A DNA stretch of 40,831 bases from a virus. The DNA is taken from positions 1 to 40,831 of the IMG/VR virus record IMGVR_UViG_3300034682_000410; one strand, 5' to 3'. The notes under the pieces were generated by a model, which saw nothing but the letters and a program-made list of their open reading frames with translations, was not told the origin of the DNA and did no database searches. Position numbers and translations under genes: made by a program. Shown here piece after piece: positions 12,710 through 20,803 of the stretch; the stretch's first letter is position 1; each line of letters begins with the position of its first letter.

Positions 12710-13532
12710 ATTAGAGGACTATCGCAAGTCTCCAGGAGAGGCTGTGGAGCGTCGTGTGGCAGAAATCGAAGATGGATATACCCGTCTTGCTAATGCCCTG
12801 TATGACGAGCTTATCGGCGCAGATTTAACGAAGAATCAGAGCAAGGTTGCTCATGCCATTTGTCGTAAAACCTACGGCTTTGGGAAGAAGATGGATCGCA
12901 TCTCCGACAGCCAATTAGCTCAGCTTACCAGGCTGCCAAGACAAAAAGTCAACAAGGCCAAAAACGAGCTGATAGCGATGAACGTTATCAAGCGTGACGG
13001 GCACTTAATCGGGCCGAACAAGGAAATCAGTGAGTGGAAAATAGAAGGATGTCACTACACTGGTGATAATGTCACTGCAATGGTGACAAAAAGTGTCACC
13101 AAAACGGTGACAGCGATGTCACCAAAACAGAGTCACACAAAAGAAACTATTACAAAAGAAAATAAAGAAACTACCCCCTTACCCCCAGAGGGGGAAGATG
13201 CGCAGGCTTTCAAACCTGAAAAACGAAAGACCGATCGCACTGACTACCAGGCATTCCTCATGGCCTACAACGAGGAGGTAGGTGAACTGCTACCACACGC
13301 TGTGGCGCTGAATGAAACAAGGAAGCGCCGCCTTAAGAAACTTATTCCTCAACTCAAAACTCCAAACGTCGAAGGCTGGAGAGCATACGTCAAAGCGTTT
13401 GTTTCGCAGGCTAAGCCATTTTACTTCGGGCAGAACGACACAGGCTGGGCAGCTGATATCGATTACCTGCTACGCGATAAAACATTGCTTGGCGTACGTG
13501 AGGCCAAATTTGCTGATAAGGGGATGCAATGA
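12696..13532 (+). CDS. 18: Replication initiator, lambda O / P22 gp18 type
   Basis: A 278-residue protein. Residues 20-115 form the phage O-type winged-helix DNA-binding domain ([20 protein letters not shown], then [16 protein letters not shown], then [19 protein letters not shown]). The middle (about 120-165) is Thr/Lys-rich and is encoded by the iteron array, so the origin lies inside its own initiator gene as in lambda. The C-terminal part (185-278) would contact the helicase. It would bind the iterons at 13050-13135, open the AT-rich stretch and bring in the DnaB-type helicase encoded next. The end overlaps that gene by four bases. Confidence 0.9.
   Translation: MGVARLEDYRKSPGEAVERRVAEIEDGYTRLANALYDELIGADLTKNQSKVAHAICRKTYGFGKKMDRISDSQLAQLTRLPRQKVNKAKNELIAMNVIKRDGHLIGPNKEISEWKIEGCHYTGDNVTAMVTKSVTKTVTAMSPKQSHTKETITKENKETTPLPPEGEDAQAFKPEKRKTDRTDYQAFLMAYNEEVGELLPHAVALNETRKRRLKKLIPQLKTPNVEGWRAYVKAFVSQAKPFYFGQNDTGWAADIDYLLRDKTLLGVREAKFADKGMQ
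13050..13170. repeat. Replication origin: four iterons plus AT-rich segment
   Basis: Four 19-bp units of dyad form TGTCAC[CT]-N5-GGTGA[CT]A start at 13050, 13070, 13094 and 13117; the last has a degenerate right half (AGAGTCA). The spacing is 20, 24 and 23 bp. An A-rich, easily melted stretch follows at about 13137-13170. This is the standard lambdoid ori layout inside the O-type gene. Confidence 0.88.
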
Positions 13533-14905
13533 GACAGGATATCGAGGCCAGCGTTATTGGCGGCCTCTTGATTGGCGGGCTAACTCCTGCCGCAAGCGAA
13601 GTGCTGGCAACACTACCGCCAGAAGCATTTTCAATCCCCCTCTACCAGACGGCTTATCGCGTCATTCAGAAACAAGCCTCAGTGCGAAACCTGATTGACG
13701 GGCTGATGGTTGCCGAGGAATGCGGAGACGGGCATTTCGCTGACATCATGGAAACTGCAAGGTCGTGTCCGAGTGCCGCTAACCTGAAAGGCTATGCCGG
13801 GATGGTAGCAGATGCTTATCAGCGAAGACTGGTTTTGCAGTTGATGGACGAGATGCGCGGACCAATCAGCAATGGAACGCTGGATGCGTCATCACAGGCC
13901 ATGGATGAGTTTGTGAAGCGACTGGCGACAATCAGGAAGCCAAAGCAGCAGATAAACCCTGTCAGGCTGTCTGATGTGCTTGATGACTATACCGAGACGC
14001 TGGAGAAGCGCCTTAAAAACGGTGAGGAGTCAGACACGATGAAGACCGGGATTGATGAGCTGGACGCTATCACCGGAGGCATGAACGCCGAAGACCTGGT
14101 AATCATCGCAGCGCGTCCTGGTATGGGTAAGACGGAGCTTGCACTGAAAATCGCTGAGGGAGTGGCTAACCGCAATCTTCCAGGCGCTGACAGGAAGCGT
14201 GGCGTGCTGATTTTCAGCATGGAGATGAGCAAACTCCAGATTGCCGAGCGAAGCATTGCCGGGGCAGGGAATATGTCGGTAAGCGTATTGCGTAACCCAG
14301 CACGCATGGATGATGAGGGATGGGCAAGGGTATCGAATGGTATTGCTAACCTGCAAGACCTCGATGTGTGGCTGGTTGATGCTTCAAAGCTGACTGTCGA
14401 GCAAGTCCGCGCGGTGGCAGAACGGCACAAGCAGGAGCATCCCCAACTATCGCTAATCATGGTCGATTACCTCGGTTTAATTGAGAAGCCGAAAGCAGAG
14501 CGCAACGACCTGGCTGTAGCACACATCTCAAGCAGCCTAAAGGGAATGGCGAAAGACCTGAAAACTCCGGTTATTTCGTTAAGCCAGCTATCCAGGAAGG
14601 TTGAAGACCGACCTAACAAGCGCCCTAACAATTCAGACCTTCGAGACTCCGGCAGCATTGAGCAGGACGCCGACTCAATCATCATGCTCTACCGTGAAGC
14701 TGTGTATGACGAGAACAGCCCGGCAGCAAAATTCGCAGAAATCATCGTGACTAAAAACCGTTTCGGTTCGCTGGGTACCGTGTATCAGCGCTTCGTGAAT
14801 GGCCACTTTATGGATTGCGACCAGGATGAGGCGAGGGGGATTTGCACATCTGCCGGTCATCAGCCAGCGAAGGGAAAGCGTTACGCGAAAGGCGCGGATG
14901 TCTGA
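13529..14905 (+). CDS. 12: DnaB-family replicative helicase, P22 gp12 type
   Basis: A 458-residue hexameric helicase that would let the phage replicate without recruiting host DnaB through a loader of lambda P type. The N-terminal helical domain (1-105) resembles DnaB and includes [16 protein letters not shown]. The RecA-like domain begins near 170 with [12 protein letters not shown]. Walker A is ARPGMGKT at 195-202, Walker B is LIMVDYLGL at about 312, then [10 protein letters not shown] and [18 protein letters not shown] are the DnaB-type H3 and H4 motifs. It directly follows the initiator gene with a four-base overlap. Confidence 0.95.
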   Translation: MRQDIEASVIGGLLIGGLTPAASEVLATLPPEAFSIPLYQTAYRVIQKQASVRNLIDGLMVAEECGDGHFADIMETARSCPSAANLKGYAGMVADAYQRRLVLQLMDEMRGPISNGTLDASSQAMDEFVKRLATIRKPKQQINPVRLSDVLDDYTETLEKRLKNGEESDTMKTGIDELDAITGGMNAEDLVIIAARPGMGKTELALKIAEGVANRNLPGADRKRGVLIFSMEMSKLQIAERSIAGAGNMSVSVLRNPARMDDEGWARVSNGIANLQDLDVWLVDASKLTVEQVRAVAERHKQEHPQLSLIMVDYLGLIEKPKAERNDLAVAHISSSLKGMAKDLKTPVISLSQLSRKVEDRPNKRPNNSDLRDSGSIEQDADSIIMLYREAVYDENSPAAKFAEIIVTKNRFGSLGTVYQRFVNGHFMDCDQDEARGICTSAGHQPAKGKRYAKGADV

Positions 14906-14945
14906 CTGCCGCCCTGTTCAATAAATTACTGAGAGAGATGAGACG

Positions 14946-15107
14946 ATGAATGCGGAAAGCAAAGCGCATTACTGTCCTTTCTGCAAACGGGATATTGAGC
15001 CAGAAAGGGATGATTTCGGGGAAATAATCTTGGTCGATGGTGGAATGATTTACCTGCATGACGAGGTAATTCATGACGAAGACTACAAATTCGAAGAGCT
15101 ACAGTGA
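14946..15107 (+). CDS. Small zinc-ribbon-like protein, 53 aa
   Basis: A 53-codon ORF with a GAGAGATGAG ribosome site. One Cys pair in HYCPFCKRD with neighbouring His residues (YLHDEVIHDEDY) suggests metal binding. Acidic C-terminus. Its stop overlaps the start region of the NinX-like gene. Small proteins of this design stand at the beginning of many nin regions; no function is known. Confidence 0.68.
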   Translation: MNAESKAHYCPFCKRDIEPERDDFGEIILVDGGMIYLHDEVIHDEDYKFEELQ

Positions 15108-15118
15108 GGGAATCAATC

Positions 15119-15490
15119 GTGAAAGTTAAAACAGCAGAGCTGAGCGGAGTGCAACTTGATTATGCGGTTGCGATGTCCGTTGACCATCCCGTTAAAGTGA
15201 TTAGCGGTGACGTATGCAGTATGCATGAGGATGGTAACGAATGGATGCCGTACGAGTACTTCAAGCCATCGACCGACTGGAGCCATTGTGGTGAATTGGT
15301 CAAGCCTCATGAGGTCGCATTTGCTCCACATCCCGTAGGTAGGTTATGGAGAGCGTGCGCCCTTAAAGCGCCAATTAATAACGTCATTGAAGAAGGTGAA
15401 ACACCACAAATCGCCATCTGTCGAGCTGTAGTCTCCTCAAAGCTTGGCGATGAGGTAGACATTCCCGATGAGCTGATGGAGAGCAAGTGA
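15119..15490 (+). CDS. ninX: NinX-like protein, 123 aa
   Basis: I place the start at the GTG at 15119 (VKVKTAELSGVQLDYAVA) because NinX-family proteins begin MKxKTAELxGxxLDxAVA; the open frame extends five codons upstream. Further family marks are YFKPSTDWSHCGELV and VGRLWRACALKA. NinX-like proteins lie in the nin region of P22-like phages and have no established role. The stop and the next ATG share one base. Confidence 0.72.
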   Translation: MKVKTAELSGVQLDYAVAMSVDHPVKVISGDVCSMHEDGNEWMPYEYFKPSTDWSHCGELVKPHEVAFAPHPVGRLWRACALKAPINNVIEEGETPQIAICRAVVSSKLGDEVDIPDELMESK

Positions 15491-15711
15491 TGAAATTAAC
15501 CAGCCAGCAACGTCAGGCGATGGTTGGCAAATCGTTCTTGGCAGACATGAATAGTCCGATTGAATTCAGCGTGACCGTTGGCGATATCGAAAGGAATGCC
15601 GGCGGCTACACCGTCAAATTCATTCGTCACGGCATATCAGGCCTTAGCTACTTGGGATTACAGAAATTCCTCAAGCGTTACCCGCATGAGCTGATGGAGG
15701 TGGGAGAGTGA
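15490..15711 (+). CDS. Hypothetical nin-region protein, 73 aa
   Basis: ATG at 15490 shares a base with the upstream stop. The product (MKLTSQQRQAMVGKSFLADM...) has a helix followed by beta strands (EFSVTVGDIERNAGGYTVKF) and a basic helix (LQKFLKRYPHELMEVG). Unknown function. Confidence 0.65.
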   Translation: MKLTSQQRQAMVGKSFLADMNSPIEFSVTVGDIERNAGGYTVKFIRHGISGLSYLGLQKFLKRYPHELMEVGE

Positions 15712-16016
15712 GCGATAAACCTCAGCGTCGCGTCGTATGCGCGGCTAACAAATATGAAACAGGGCTAAAAAAACCAGGCGACGGCGGCATGGTGTTCATT
15801 GGTGTACGCCATCATTGCCCAATAATGAGAAACAATATGTTTCCATATCGAGAGATATTGGAGCGAGATACAGAAGTACAAGGCTTCGTTGATCAATACG
15901 GTGTTTTCATGGATAGAAAAGAAGCGCTGCAAGTAGCGAAAGAAGCTGGGCAATTAAATATCGCTCGCATTAAAACGTGGCCGGATAACGAGTTATTCAG
16001 CGAAGACTTGTATTAG
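15708..16016 (+). CDS. Hypothetical nin-region protein, 102 aa
   Basis: GTG start at 15708 with GGGAG upstream, overlapping the previous stop. The product has RVVCAANKYETG, then FIGVRHHCPIM with closely spaced His and Cys residues, and EVQGFVDQYGVFMDRKEALQ, a pattern I have seen in other phage proteins annotated only as hypothetical. The His-His-Cys cluster might bind a metal, which is speculative. Confidence 0.7.
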   Translation: MSDKPQRRVVCAANKYETGLKKPGDGGMVFIGVRHHCPIMRNNMFPYREILERDTEVQGFVDQYGVFMDRKEALQVAKEAGQLNIARIKTWPDNELFSEDLY

Positions 16017-16046
16017 CAGCCAGCCTGCTGGCATGTGGAGGGGAAT

Positions 16047-16220
16047 ATGACATACACACTGAAAGAACTAATCGACTCAGCATTCACAAATTACAAAGAA
16101 ACTCCTGATGGCTGGGTTCCAGCAAGGCCGCGTGGCGCAGGTCTCTTGTATCGAATTAAGGCGGCATGGCTTGTTATTACTGGAAAAGCAGATGCGGTTA
16201 CATGGCCTGATAACCAATAG
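16047..16220 (+). CDS. Hypothetical protein, 57 aa
   Basis: ATG at 16047 after the strong site GGAGGGGAAT. The product (MTYTLKELIDSAFTNYKETP...) is a short helical protein with a moderately hydrophobic end (LLYRIKAAWLVITGKADAV) that could be membrane-associated. No family recognised. The bases leading to its start are repeated at the next gene. Confidence 0.62.
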   Translation: MTYTLKELIDSAFTNYKETPDGWVPARPRGAGLLYRIKAAWLVITGKADAVTWPDNQ

Positions 16221-16232
16221 GTGGAGGGGAAT

Positions 16233-16526
16233 ATGGAAGAGAGCAGAAAGCAATTTGAAGAATCATTTGAAGAAATTACTGGATGGGAAGCTGATGACTA
16301 CCCAAACGCTGATTATGTTCAGCAATGCTGGGAATTCTGGCAGGCAAGTCGGAGCGCTGTAGAAGTTAAATTGAGCAAGGCCGAGGTGGAACTGGAAGAG
16401 TTGGAAAGCGCCCATATGTGCCTTGATGATGCAGGCGTTCCTCGGAAAGAAGGAAATGAAACCTTGTCTCTGTGGGGGCGCATTGTCAGGTGTAACGCCG
16501 CTGGACTTCGCGTTAAGGAGAAGTGA
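16233..16526 (+). CDS. Acidic coiled-coil protein, 97 aa
   Basis: ATG at 16233 (MEESRKQFEESFEEITG) after the same GTGGAGGGGAAT leader as the previous gene. The segment DYVQQCWEFWQASR is widespread in small phage proteins. Residues 45-65 are a Glu-rich coiled coil, followed by HMCLDDAGVPRKEG. Function unknown. Confidence 0.7.
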   Translation: MEESRKQFEESFEEITGWEADDYPNADYVQQCWEFWQASRSAVEVKLSKAEVELEELESAHMCLDDAGVPRKEGNETLSLWGRIVRCNAAGLRVKEK

Positions 16527-16527
16527 G

Positions 16528-16734
16528 ATGACAAACCAGCAGCAACTCGAATTTATCCTTGAGCAGTGCCGCAAGATGCGAGAGAAGAATCAGCCAGACC
16601 TGATGGAGTTATGGCACCGGCAGCAGGAGGAATATCGCAAGCAGATATTTGGTGAAAGGAAACATGATGAATGGAGCCTTTACAGTTATGGCACCAAGCC
16701 AAATAAAAACGGATACAGCCTGTACAGTTACTAA
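16528..16734 (+). CDS. Hypothetical protein, 68 aa
   Basis: ATG at 16528 with AAGGAG upstream. A Gln/Glu-rich helical protein (MTNQQQLEFILEQCRKMREK...) ending with two copies of SLYSY separated by GTKPNKNGY. No family recognised. One base separates its start from the preceding stop. Confidence 0.62.
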   Translation: MTNQQQLEFILEQCRKMREKNQPDLMELWHRQQEEYRKQIFGERKHDEWSLYSYGTKPNKNGYSLYSY

Positions 16735-16749
16735 CCTCGCGAGGTAAGC

Positions 16750-17172
16750 ATGCAGGAGTTCATTCTGCACGAAACGAATAAGTCACAATTCTGGTCAGTC
16801 CTCAAAGAAATCCTCTCTACCGGTAAACGCTGGCGCATCAAAATCTCAGAGTATCGCGAAAAGCGGTCACTACCGCAGAACAGCCTCATGTGGAAATGGA
16901 ACACGGAAATAGCCGAGCAGCTAACCTCTGTCAGCTCTTACGTGTTTACCGATGATGATATTCACGAGTGGCTCAAAGACATGTATTGCCCGGCTAAACC
17001 GGTAACCCTGTACGGCATGACGCGTTATGTGAAGTCTACGCGGATGCTGGATGTGGGAGAGATGCACAAATACCTGGAGGATATCGACCGGTGGGCGCAC
17101 CAGAAGGGACTGAGGCTAACCATCCCTGACCAGTGCGAATACCGCGATTTGCAGCGGAGGCAAAACGAATGA
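16750..17172 (+). CDS. ninB: NinB (Orf) recombination protein, 140 aa
   Basis: Resembles the NinB/Orf family: a basic beta-rich N-terminus with WRIKISEYREKRSLPQNSLM (given in part: REKRSLPQNSLMWKW, the family's most conserved segment), a helical middle, then STRMLDVGEMHKYLEDIDRW. Lambda Orf is a ssDNA-binding mediator that can replace RecFOR in loading recombinases. It should work with the early recombination genes and NinG. Confidence 0.85.
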   Translation: MQEFILHETNKSQFWSVLKEILSTGKRWRIKISEYREKRSLPQNSLMWKWNTEIAEQLTSVSSYVFTDDDIHEWLKDMYCPAKPVTLYGMTRYVKSTRMLDVGEMHKYLEDIDRWAHQKGLRLTIPDQCEYRDLQRRQNE

Positions 17173-17342
17173 CCCGACGAAGCCCGATAGAGCGAATATG
17201 TGAGCACATGATTTTCCGCGTCACCCACCGCAAGAAACGCAAGCCAGAAGTAAAACCATCCGACATTCCCAGCTTCAATTACACCGCGCATCTCGTCCAG
17301 GTGAGATGGGACCGCATGCGCGCACGGAGGAAATATGACTGA
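17169..17342 (+). CDS. ninE: NinE-like protein, 57 aa
   Basis: ATG at 17169 overlapping the ninB stop. Resembles lambda NinE: RRSPIERICEHMIF near the start, KPSDIPSFNYTAHL in the middle, and VRWDRMRARRKYD at the end. Small basic protein of unknown role. It overlaps the next gene by eight bases. Confidence 0.8.
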   Translation: MTRRSPIERICEHMIFRVTHRKKRKPEVKPSDIPSFNYTAHLVQVRWDRMRARRKYD

Positions 17343-17736
17343 TTATTCTAAATTGAGTGATTTTGAGATTAACAAACGCGTGGTTATCGCTCTGGATATT
17401 GATATGCATTTCTTTATCCCTGAGTCAGAAGATTCATTCGGCGCTTGTTTTTCCCCATCTGAATTAGGGCCAATCTGGCAAACAAGTGCGTATTGGGTAG
17501 GCGATTTTAAAGTTTCAAACGGGAATAAGTTTAACCCATGTAACAACCCAGCCGACGCATGGCAGATCATTTTTGAGAACAAAATAATGCTATCTCCTCG
17601 ATGTGCTGATGATGAGTGGAAGGCTGAAATATATTTAGGCAGGGAAGATATTTTTGATAACTACGCAAGCGCATGGCACAAAAACCCACTCCGCGCCGCC
17701 ATGATTGTCTTCCTCATGATGCAGGAGGGTGATTGA
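17335..17736 (+). CDS. Hypothetical nin-region protein, 133 aa
   Basis: An ABA-type small phage protein recognisable by DYSKLSDFEINKRVVIALD at the start, NKFNPCNNPADAWQIIFENK in the middle and NPLRAAMIVFLMMQEGD at the end. The family is widespread in enterobacterial phages and is sometimes grouped with NinX, but I cannot confirm that, and its function is unknown. The stop overlaps the start of the methyltransferase-like gene. Confidence 0.75.
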   Translation: MTDYSKLSDFEINKRVVIALDIDMHFFIPESEDSFGACFSPSELGPIWQTSAYWVGDFKVSNGNKFNPCNNPADAWQIIFENKIMLSPRCADDEWKAEIYLGREDIFDNYASAWHKNPLRAAMIVFLMMQEGD

Positions 17737-18407
17737 TGGTTATATGGTCTCTTTTTGACGGCTCTGGAATTATGGGTTTCCCATGGGCTGAACATGGACA
17801 CGCCGTGTACTGCTTTAATTCCTCCTCGGGAAATCATGGAGAGTATGTCGGACGGAAGGAGCATCCTTGCGTACATCATGTAGACATTTGGATTGACAGT
17901 GACTTTATGGAGAAGTGCGAAAAGCTGGGCATTCCAGCCCCCGATTTTGTATTCGCATTCCCTGACTGCACTGAGCTTGCTGTATCAGGCGCAAAGTATG
18001 AGAGCCATACGAGCTTGGTCTCGGTGGATAACGCGAAAATGGTGCAGGAAATAGCAGAGTCGTTTGGGGCCAGGTGGATGGTGGAGAATCCAGTCGGGAA
18101 GATGTCTACAGCGTGGCGCAAGCCGGATCACTACTTTGACCCGTATGAGTATGGCAGCTACATGCATGGCGGAGAGGAGAGTTTTCACCCGAAAATGCCA
18201 GCGTATGACGGGTACACGAAGAAGACCTGTATTTGGGCTAGTAAAGATTTTGTGATGCCAGATAAAAAGCCAGGGCCGATAAATATCGGGTTCTTTTGGG
18301 GGTGGCGCTGGCTGGGTGGGAGCTCAACACGCACAAAACAACTCCGCTCTCTAACTCCGCGTGGATTTGCACGGGCGGTATACGAGGCCAACCATGCTAA
18401 CCCCTGA
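17736..18407 (+). CDS. C5-cytosine-methyltransferase-like protein, 223 aa
   Basis: ATG at 17736 shares a base with the upstream stop. The N-terminus VIWSLFDGSGIMGFPWAEHG matches the SAM-binding motif I (FxGxG) of C5-methyltransferases. The motif IV region is FAFPDCTELAVSG, with PDC where classical enzymes have PPC. WMVENPVGKMS resembles motif VI (ENV). Classical enzymes are longer and have a target-recognition domain that I do not see; this 223-residue type may be a minimal form. It might protect phage DNA from restriction or have lost activity. Methyltransferases are not standard nin genes, so it is an accessory insertion. Confidence 0.7.
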   Translation: MVIWSLFDGSGIMGFPWAEHGHAVYCFNSSSGNHGEYVGRKEHPCVHHVDIWIDSDFMEKCEKLGIPAPDFVFAFPDCTELAVSGAKYESHTSLVSVDNAKMVQEIAESFGARWMVENPVGKMSTAWRKPDHYFDPYEYGSYMHGGEESFHPKMPAYDGYTKKTCIWASKDFVMPDKKPGPINIGFFWGWRWLGGSSTRTKQLRSLTPRGFARAVYEANHANP

Positions 18408-18573
18408 ATCTATCCAACAATACCAGGCAGAGAGTAACTACCGAGCCGGTTATTGTCTCCAGTGCGGAATACGGCTTGCTCCTGTCGAATGTCATGTTTG
18501 CGATACGTGCGCCGTCTTGCTGTACGCAGACCAAAATAGCGAAATGCGTGAAGAGGATGAGGATGATGAGTGA
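18394..18573 (+). CDS. ninF: NinF-like protein, 59 aa
   Basis: ATG at 18394, inside the end of the previous gene. Matches lambda NinF as I remember it: MLTPESIQQYQAESNYRAG, then two Cys pairs (CLQCG and CHVCDTC), and the acidic end MREEDEDDE. Small zinc-ribbon protein, role unknown. Confidence 0.83.
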   Translation: MLTPESIQQYQAESNYRAGYCLQCGIRLAPVECHVCDTCAVLLYADQNSEMREEDEDDE

Positions 18574-18874
18574 ATTACGAGCGGGCGGACTGGCTGTAAT
18601 CATTAATAGCCGTATTCCTGAAAATATTGGCGTAACTGTCAGGCTGTTAAAACACCTAGGAGTAGTAACAGGCCACACGATGAACGTTGCCTATGATTCA
18701 TGGACAATTGAGGCGGCATCAAACAGAAAGTTAGCGGGGTATATTTCTGACGGAAGCTTAATTATGTGGCCGACTGTAACTTGCCCTTCGAAATGGTTAA
18801 TGCCAATTGACGGTGAAAACTTCTCTCACGAAGACGAGCGGCAGAAGGAGTTAGTAAATGGCCAGACCGATTAA
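18566..18874 (+). CDS. Hypothetical protein, 102 aa
   Basis: ATG at 18566 overlaps the ninF stop. The product starts MSELRAGGLAVIINSRIPEN and is beta-rich (VVTGHTMNVAYDSWTIEAA), with the end PSKWLMPIDGENFSHEDERQ. The pattern suggests a small beta barrel. I have seen such proteins in P22-like nin regions but know no function. Confidence 0.68.
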   Translation: MSELRAGGLAVIINSRIPENIGVTVRLLKHLGVVTGHTMNVAYDSWTIEAASNRKLAGYISDGSLIMWPTVTCPSKWLMPIDGENFSHEDERQKELVNGQTD

Positions 18875-19088
18875 CCCAAACAAGCCTTACAGCAAGCTGG
18901 AGAAAGAATATATCGCTCGTGTAGCCGGTAAGGTTCCGCTGCAGGTTATAGCTTCCGCCATCAATCGACCGCCATCCGGTGTTCAACAATGGGCCAACGC
19001 ACACGGCATTAAGTTGCGCGTTCCGTACTCAATTATGGTTAAGCACTGGAGGGAATATGTCCCGGCTCATCAAACAGCCGAAGCCTAA
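18858..19088 (+). CDS. Small HTH protein, 76 aa
   Basis: MARPINPNKPYSKLEKEYIA leads into AGKVPLQVIASAINRPPSGV and QQWANAHGIKLR, a Myb/SANT-like helix-turn-helix with the same layout as the leftward protein at 6234-6440. Overlaps both neighbours. Probable DNA-binding regulator or recombination helper; no target known. Confidence 0.7.
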   Translation: MARPINPNKPYSKLEKEYIARVAGKVPLQVIASAINRPPSGVQQWANAHGIKLRVPYSIMVKHWREYVPAHQTAEA

Positions 19089-19680
19089 GACCTGTCCGGA
19101 ATGTGAATCCGAATTTATCCCCTGGTCCTCAACTCAAAAAACCTGCCTGTCAATCAAATGCGCAATGGCATTTGCCGAGAAGAAAAAAAAGGAAAATGCA
19201 GAGAAAGAAATCAGGAAGGCCACACGCCTTCAAAGAGCATCTCTGCGTGAAAGAAAGGAAAAGCTTAAGACAACATCAGACTGGAACAAAGAGGCTCAGG
19301 CAGCGGTTAACAGGTTCATATTTTGGCGTGACTACGGAAAACCGTGCATCGCCTGTGGTCGCCCGCTGAATTATGGCGTCCGTGGCGGGGCGGTTGATTC
19401 AAGTCACTATCGTTCCAGAGGCGCGGCACCGTGGCTCCGCTTCAATGTTTTCAATATCCATTCAGGATGTGTTCGCTGTAATCGTGAGTTATCAGGGAAC
19501 CTGATTCCATTCCGAATAAACCTGATAGAGAAAATCGGCCTGCAACGGGTTGAACGCATTGAGCACGAAAACACTGTCCGTAAGTTCCCCATTGAGTACC
19601 TGAAACGTGTGAAAGCAATCTTCACGCGCCGGGCCAAACATTACGAAAAACTCCGTAAAAGATATCTGGAGGCAGCATGA
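19057..19680 (+). CDS. ninG: NinG (Rap) recombination nuclease, 207 aa
   Basis: ATG at 19057 with GGAGGG upstream. An N-terminal zinc ribbon (KTCPECESEF, then TCLSIKC), a long basic coiled coil (45-85), then the nuclease-type core with PCIACGR, DSSHYRSRG and HSGCVRCNRELSG, which resembles an HNH-like metal site. Lambda Rap cuts Holliday junctions and D-loops at phage ends. With Gam, the exonuclease and NinB it completes a recombination set. Confidence 0.88.
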   Translation: MSRLIKQPKPKTCPECESEFIPWSSTQKTCLSIKCAMAFAEKKKKENAEKEIRKATRLQRASLRERKEKLKTTSDWNKEAQAAVNRFIFWRDYGKPCIACGRPLNYGVRGGAVDSSHYRSRGAAPWLRFNVFNIHSGCVRCNRELSGNLIPFRINLIEKIGLQRVERIEHENTVRKFPIEYLKRVKAIFTRRAKHYEKLRKRYLEAA

Positions 19681-19901
19681 GCAAAATCCAATACCCAATG
19701 ACTACGGCGGCAATATTTGATGATGTTGTCTATCCACTGCATTTCGATAGTGCCGACAAGGTTAAGCAAGAAATGGCAGGTGCTGTTAACTGGTTCTGTC
19801 GGTGGTGCAACGAAGAGAAAGCCGTTGTGAAAGCGAGACTACTGGTCAGTTGCTGGGGTCAGTATCTGAGCCATGAGCAGATTATGCAGGAGGTCGCATG
19901 A
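19677..19901 (+). CDS. Hypothetical protein, 74 aa
   Basis: ATG overlaps the ninG stop, with GGAGG upstream. Helical protein with aromatic and Cys residues (AVNWFCRWCNEEKAVVKARL, CWGQYLSHEQIMQEV). No family recognised. Last gene but one before Q. Confidence 0.65.
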   Translation: MSKIQYPMTTAAIFDDVVYPLHFDSADKVKQEMAGAVNWFCRWCNEEKAVVKARLLVSCWGQYLSHEQIMQEVA

Positions 19902-20077
19902 GTACCGTCACACCCATCACATCTGCACAGCAACGCCAGTTTGACCGCATTCAACTGCAGCAAATTGATGAGGCACTGGCAACCAACGACGAGACAAGAA
20001 AGCGCCTGGAGATGATGCGCCGCGAGGTAATTAATCGCCTGGGATTGAATAAGCCTGATGGCCCGGAGGTAGCGTGA
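19898..20077 (+). CDS. Hypothetical helical protein, 59 aa
   Basis: A 59-codon ORF overlapping the upstream stop and the Q start by four bases each. The product is Gln/Arg-rich (QQRQFDRIQLQQIDEALATN, then KRLEMMRREVINRLGL), probably a helical hairpin. GGAGG near its end serves Q translation. Function unknown. Confidence 0.62.
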   Translation: MSTVTPITSAQQRQFDRIQLQQIDEALATNDETRKRLEMMRREVINRLGLNKPDGPEVA

Positions 20078-20562
20078 GCATACGTGAATTAAAACTCACA
20101 AATGACCAGCATGAATGGCTCAATGGCTGGCTTGAGTTATGGGGCGCATGGGTTTACTCAGGAAGACTGGAAAAACGCATGAGCAGCGTTATAGCGAAGT
20201 TCATGGAGAGCGCAGAGCCGGGAAGGGTGTTAACCAGGCCAATGTGCAATGATGATGATGGAATGTTGATTTCTCAGGTCGTAGATTCCGTCATGTTCAT
20301 CGACAAAAAAGCATTTGGCATCCTTCTCAGCTACTACGCTCACGGCTCATCCAAGTACTCCATATCATCCTACTATCACAAGGTCGCAAGTCCTCGCAAA
20401 ATGACAGGCAGAGGTGGTGAAAGAATCCGCAAACCATCTCTTATCACCTGCCGTCGTGAAGTGGATGAAATACTCAATGCGTCACTCTTCCTGCTCTATC
20501 AGCCAATGGTAAATGCGTTCAATAATCGCAAACGTGTCGATAAAATTAAACATGTTGCATAG
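20074..20562 (+). CDS. Q: Late antiterminator Q, phage-21 type
   Basis: 162 residues, GTG start with GGAGG upstream. Resembles the phage 21/82 Q family: LTNDQHEWLNGWLELWGAW at the start, RPMCNDDDGMLISQVVDSVM, then SYYAHGSSKYSISSYYHKVA, and TCRREVDEILNASLFLLYQP at the end. Q21 binds tandem elements at the late promoter and forms a ring in the RNA exit channel of polymerase so that it ignores terminators. The tandem 8-bp repeat at 20577-20592 fits. This is not the lambda/P22 Q type, so the late switch was exchanged as a unit. Confidence 0.88.
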   Translation: MSIRELKLTNDQHEWLNGWLELWGAWVYSGRLEKRMSSVIAKFMESAEPGRVLTRPMCNDDDGMLISQVVDSVMFIDKKAFGILLSYYAHGSSKYSISSYYHKVASPRKMTGRGGERIRKPSLITCRREVDEILNASLFLLYQPMVNAFNNRKRVDKIKHVA

Positions 20563-20568
20563 AACGTG

Positions 20569-20600
20569 TTGACATCATTGAGCAATTGAGCAATTATAAA
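20569..20600 (+). promoter_or_regulatory. Late promoter pR' with tandem Q-site candidate
   Basis: TTGACA at 20569-20574 lies just after Q. Two perfect copies of ATTGAGCA (20577-20584 and 20585-20592) follow, then an AT-rich -10 region around 20593-20600 (ATTATAAA). The tandem repeat with 8-bp period is what a Q21-type factor binding as two protomers would need. The exact -10 hexamer is uncertain because TATAAA is 20 bases from the -35 box. Confidence 0.68.
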
Positions 20601-20757
20601 TGCATAAGCTGCCGTTAGTGACTCTTAAGTTGCGCGGTGGTCTTATGCAAGGTGGTGAGATAATCGAGGCGGCGCTCACCATTGAACCGTCTAGCGGGTA
20701 TCTTCGACGCATCGTCTGGTACTCCCGCCATCGCAGGCTGAGAGGTCTGCAAAAATG

Positions 20758-20790
20758 AAGCCCCTGAGTTAATAGCTCCGGGGCTTTTTT
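20758..20790 (+). terminator. tR'-like terminator
   Basis: AAGCCCC and GGGGCTT pair around a 15-base interior with an additional AG/CT pair, followed by TTTT. It lies about 160-190 bases after pR', so without Q a short leader RNA like lambda 6S RNA would be made. Confidence 0.85.
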
Positions 20791-20803
20791 ATTGGAGAAA
20801 TCT

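Noticed and set aside
13050-13135. Possible CRISPR-like array
   Set aside because: The regular repeats are palindromic 19-bp iterons with 1-5 bp between them inside the replication initiator, not repeats with unique spacers.
13987-14460. Leftward 157-codon open frame
   Set aside because: Antisense to the helicase Walker region; Ser/Arg-rich composition of a shadow frame.
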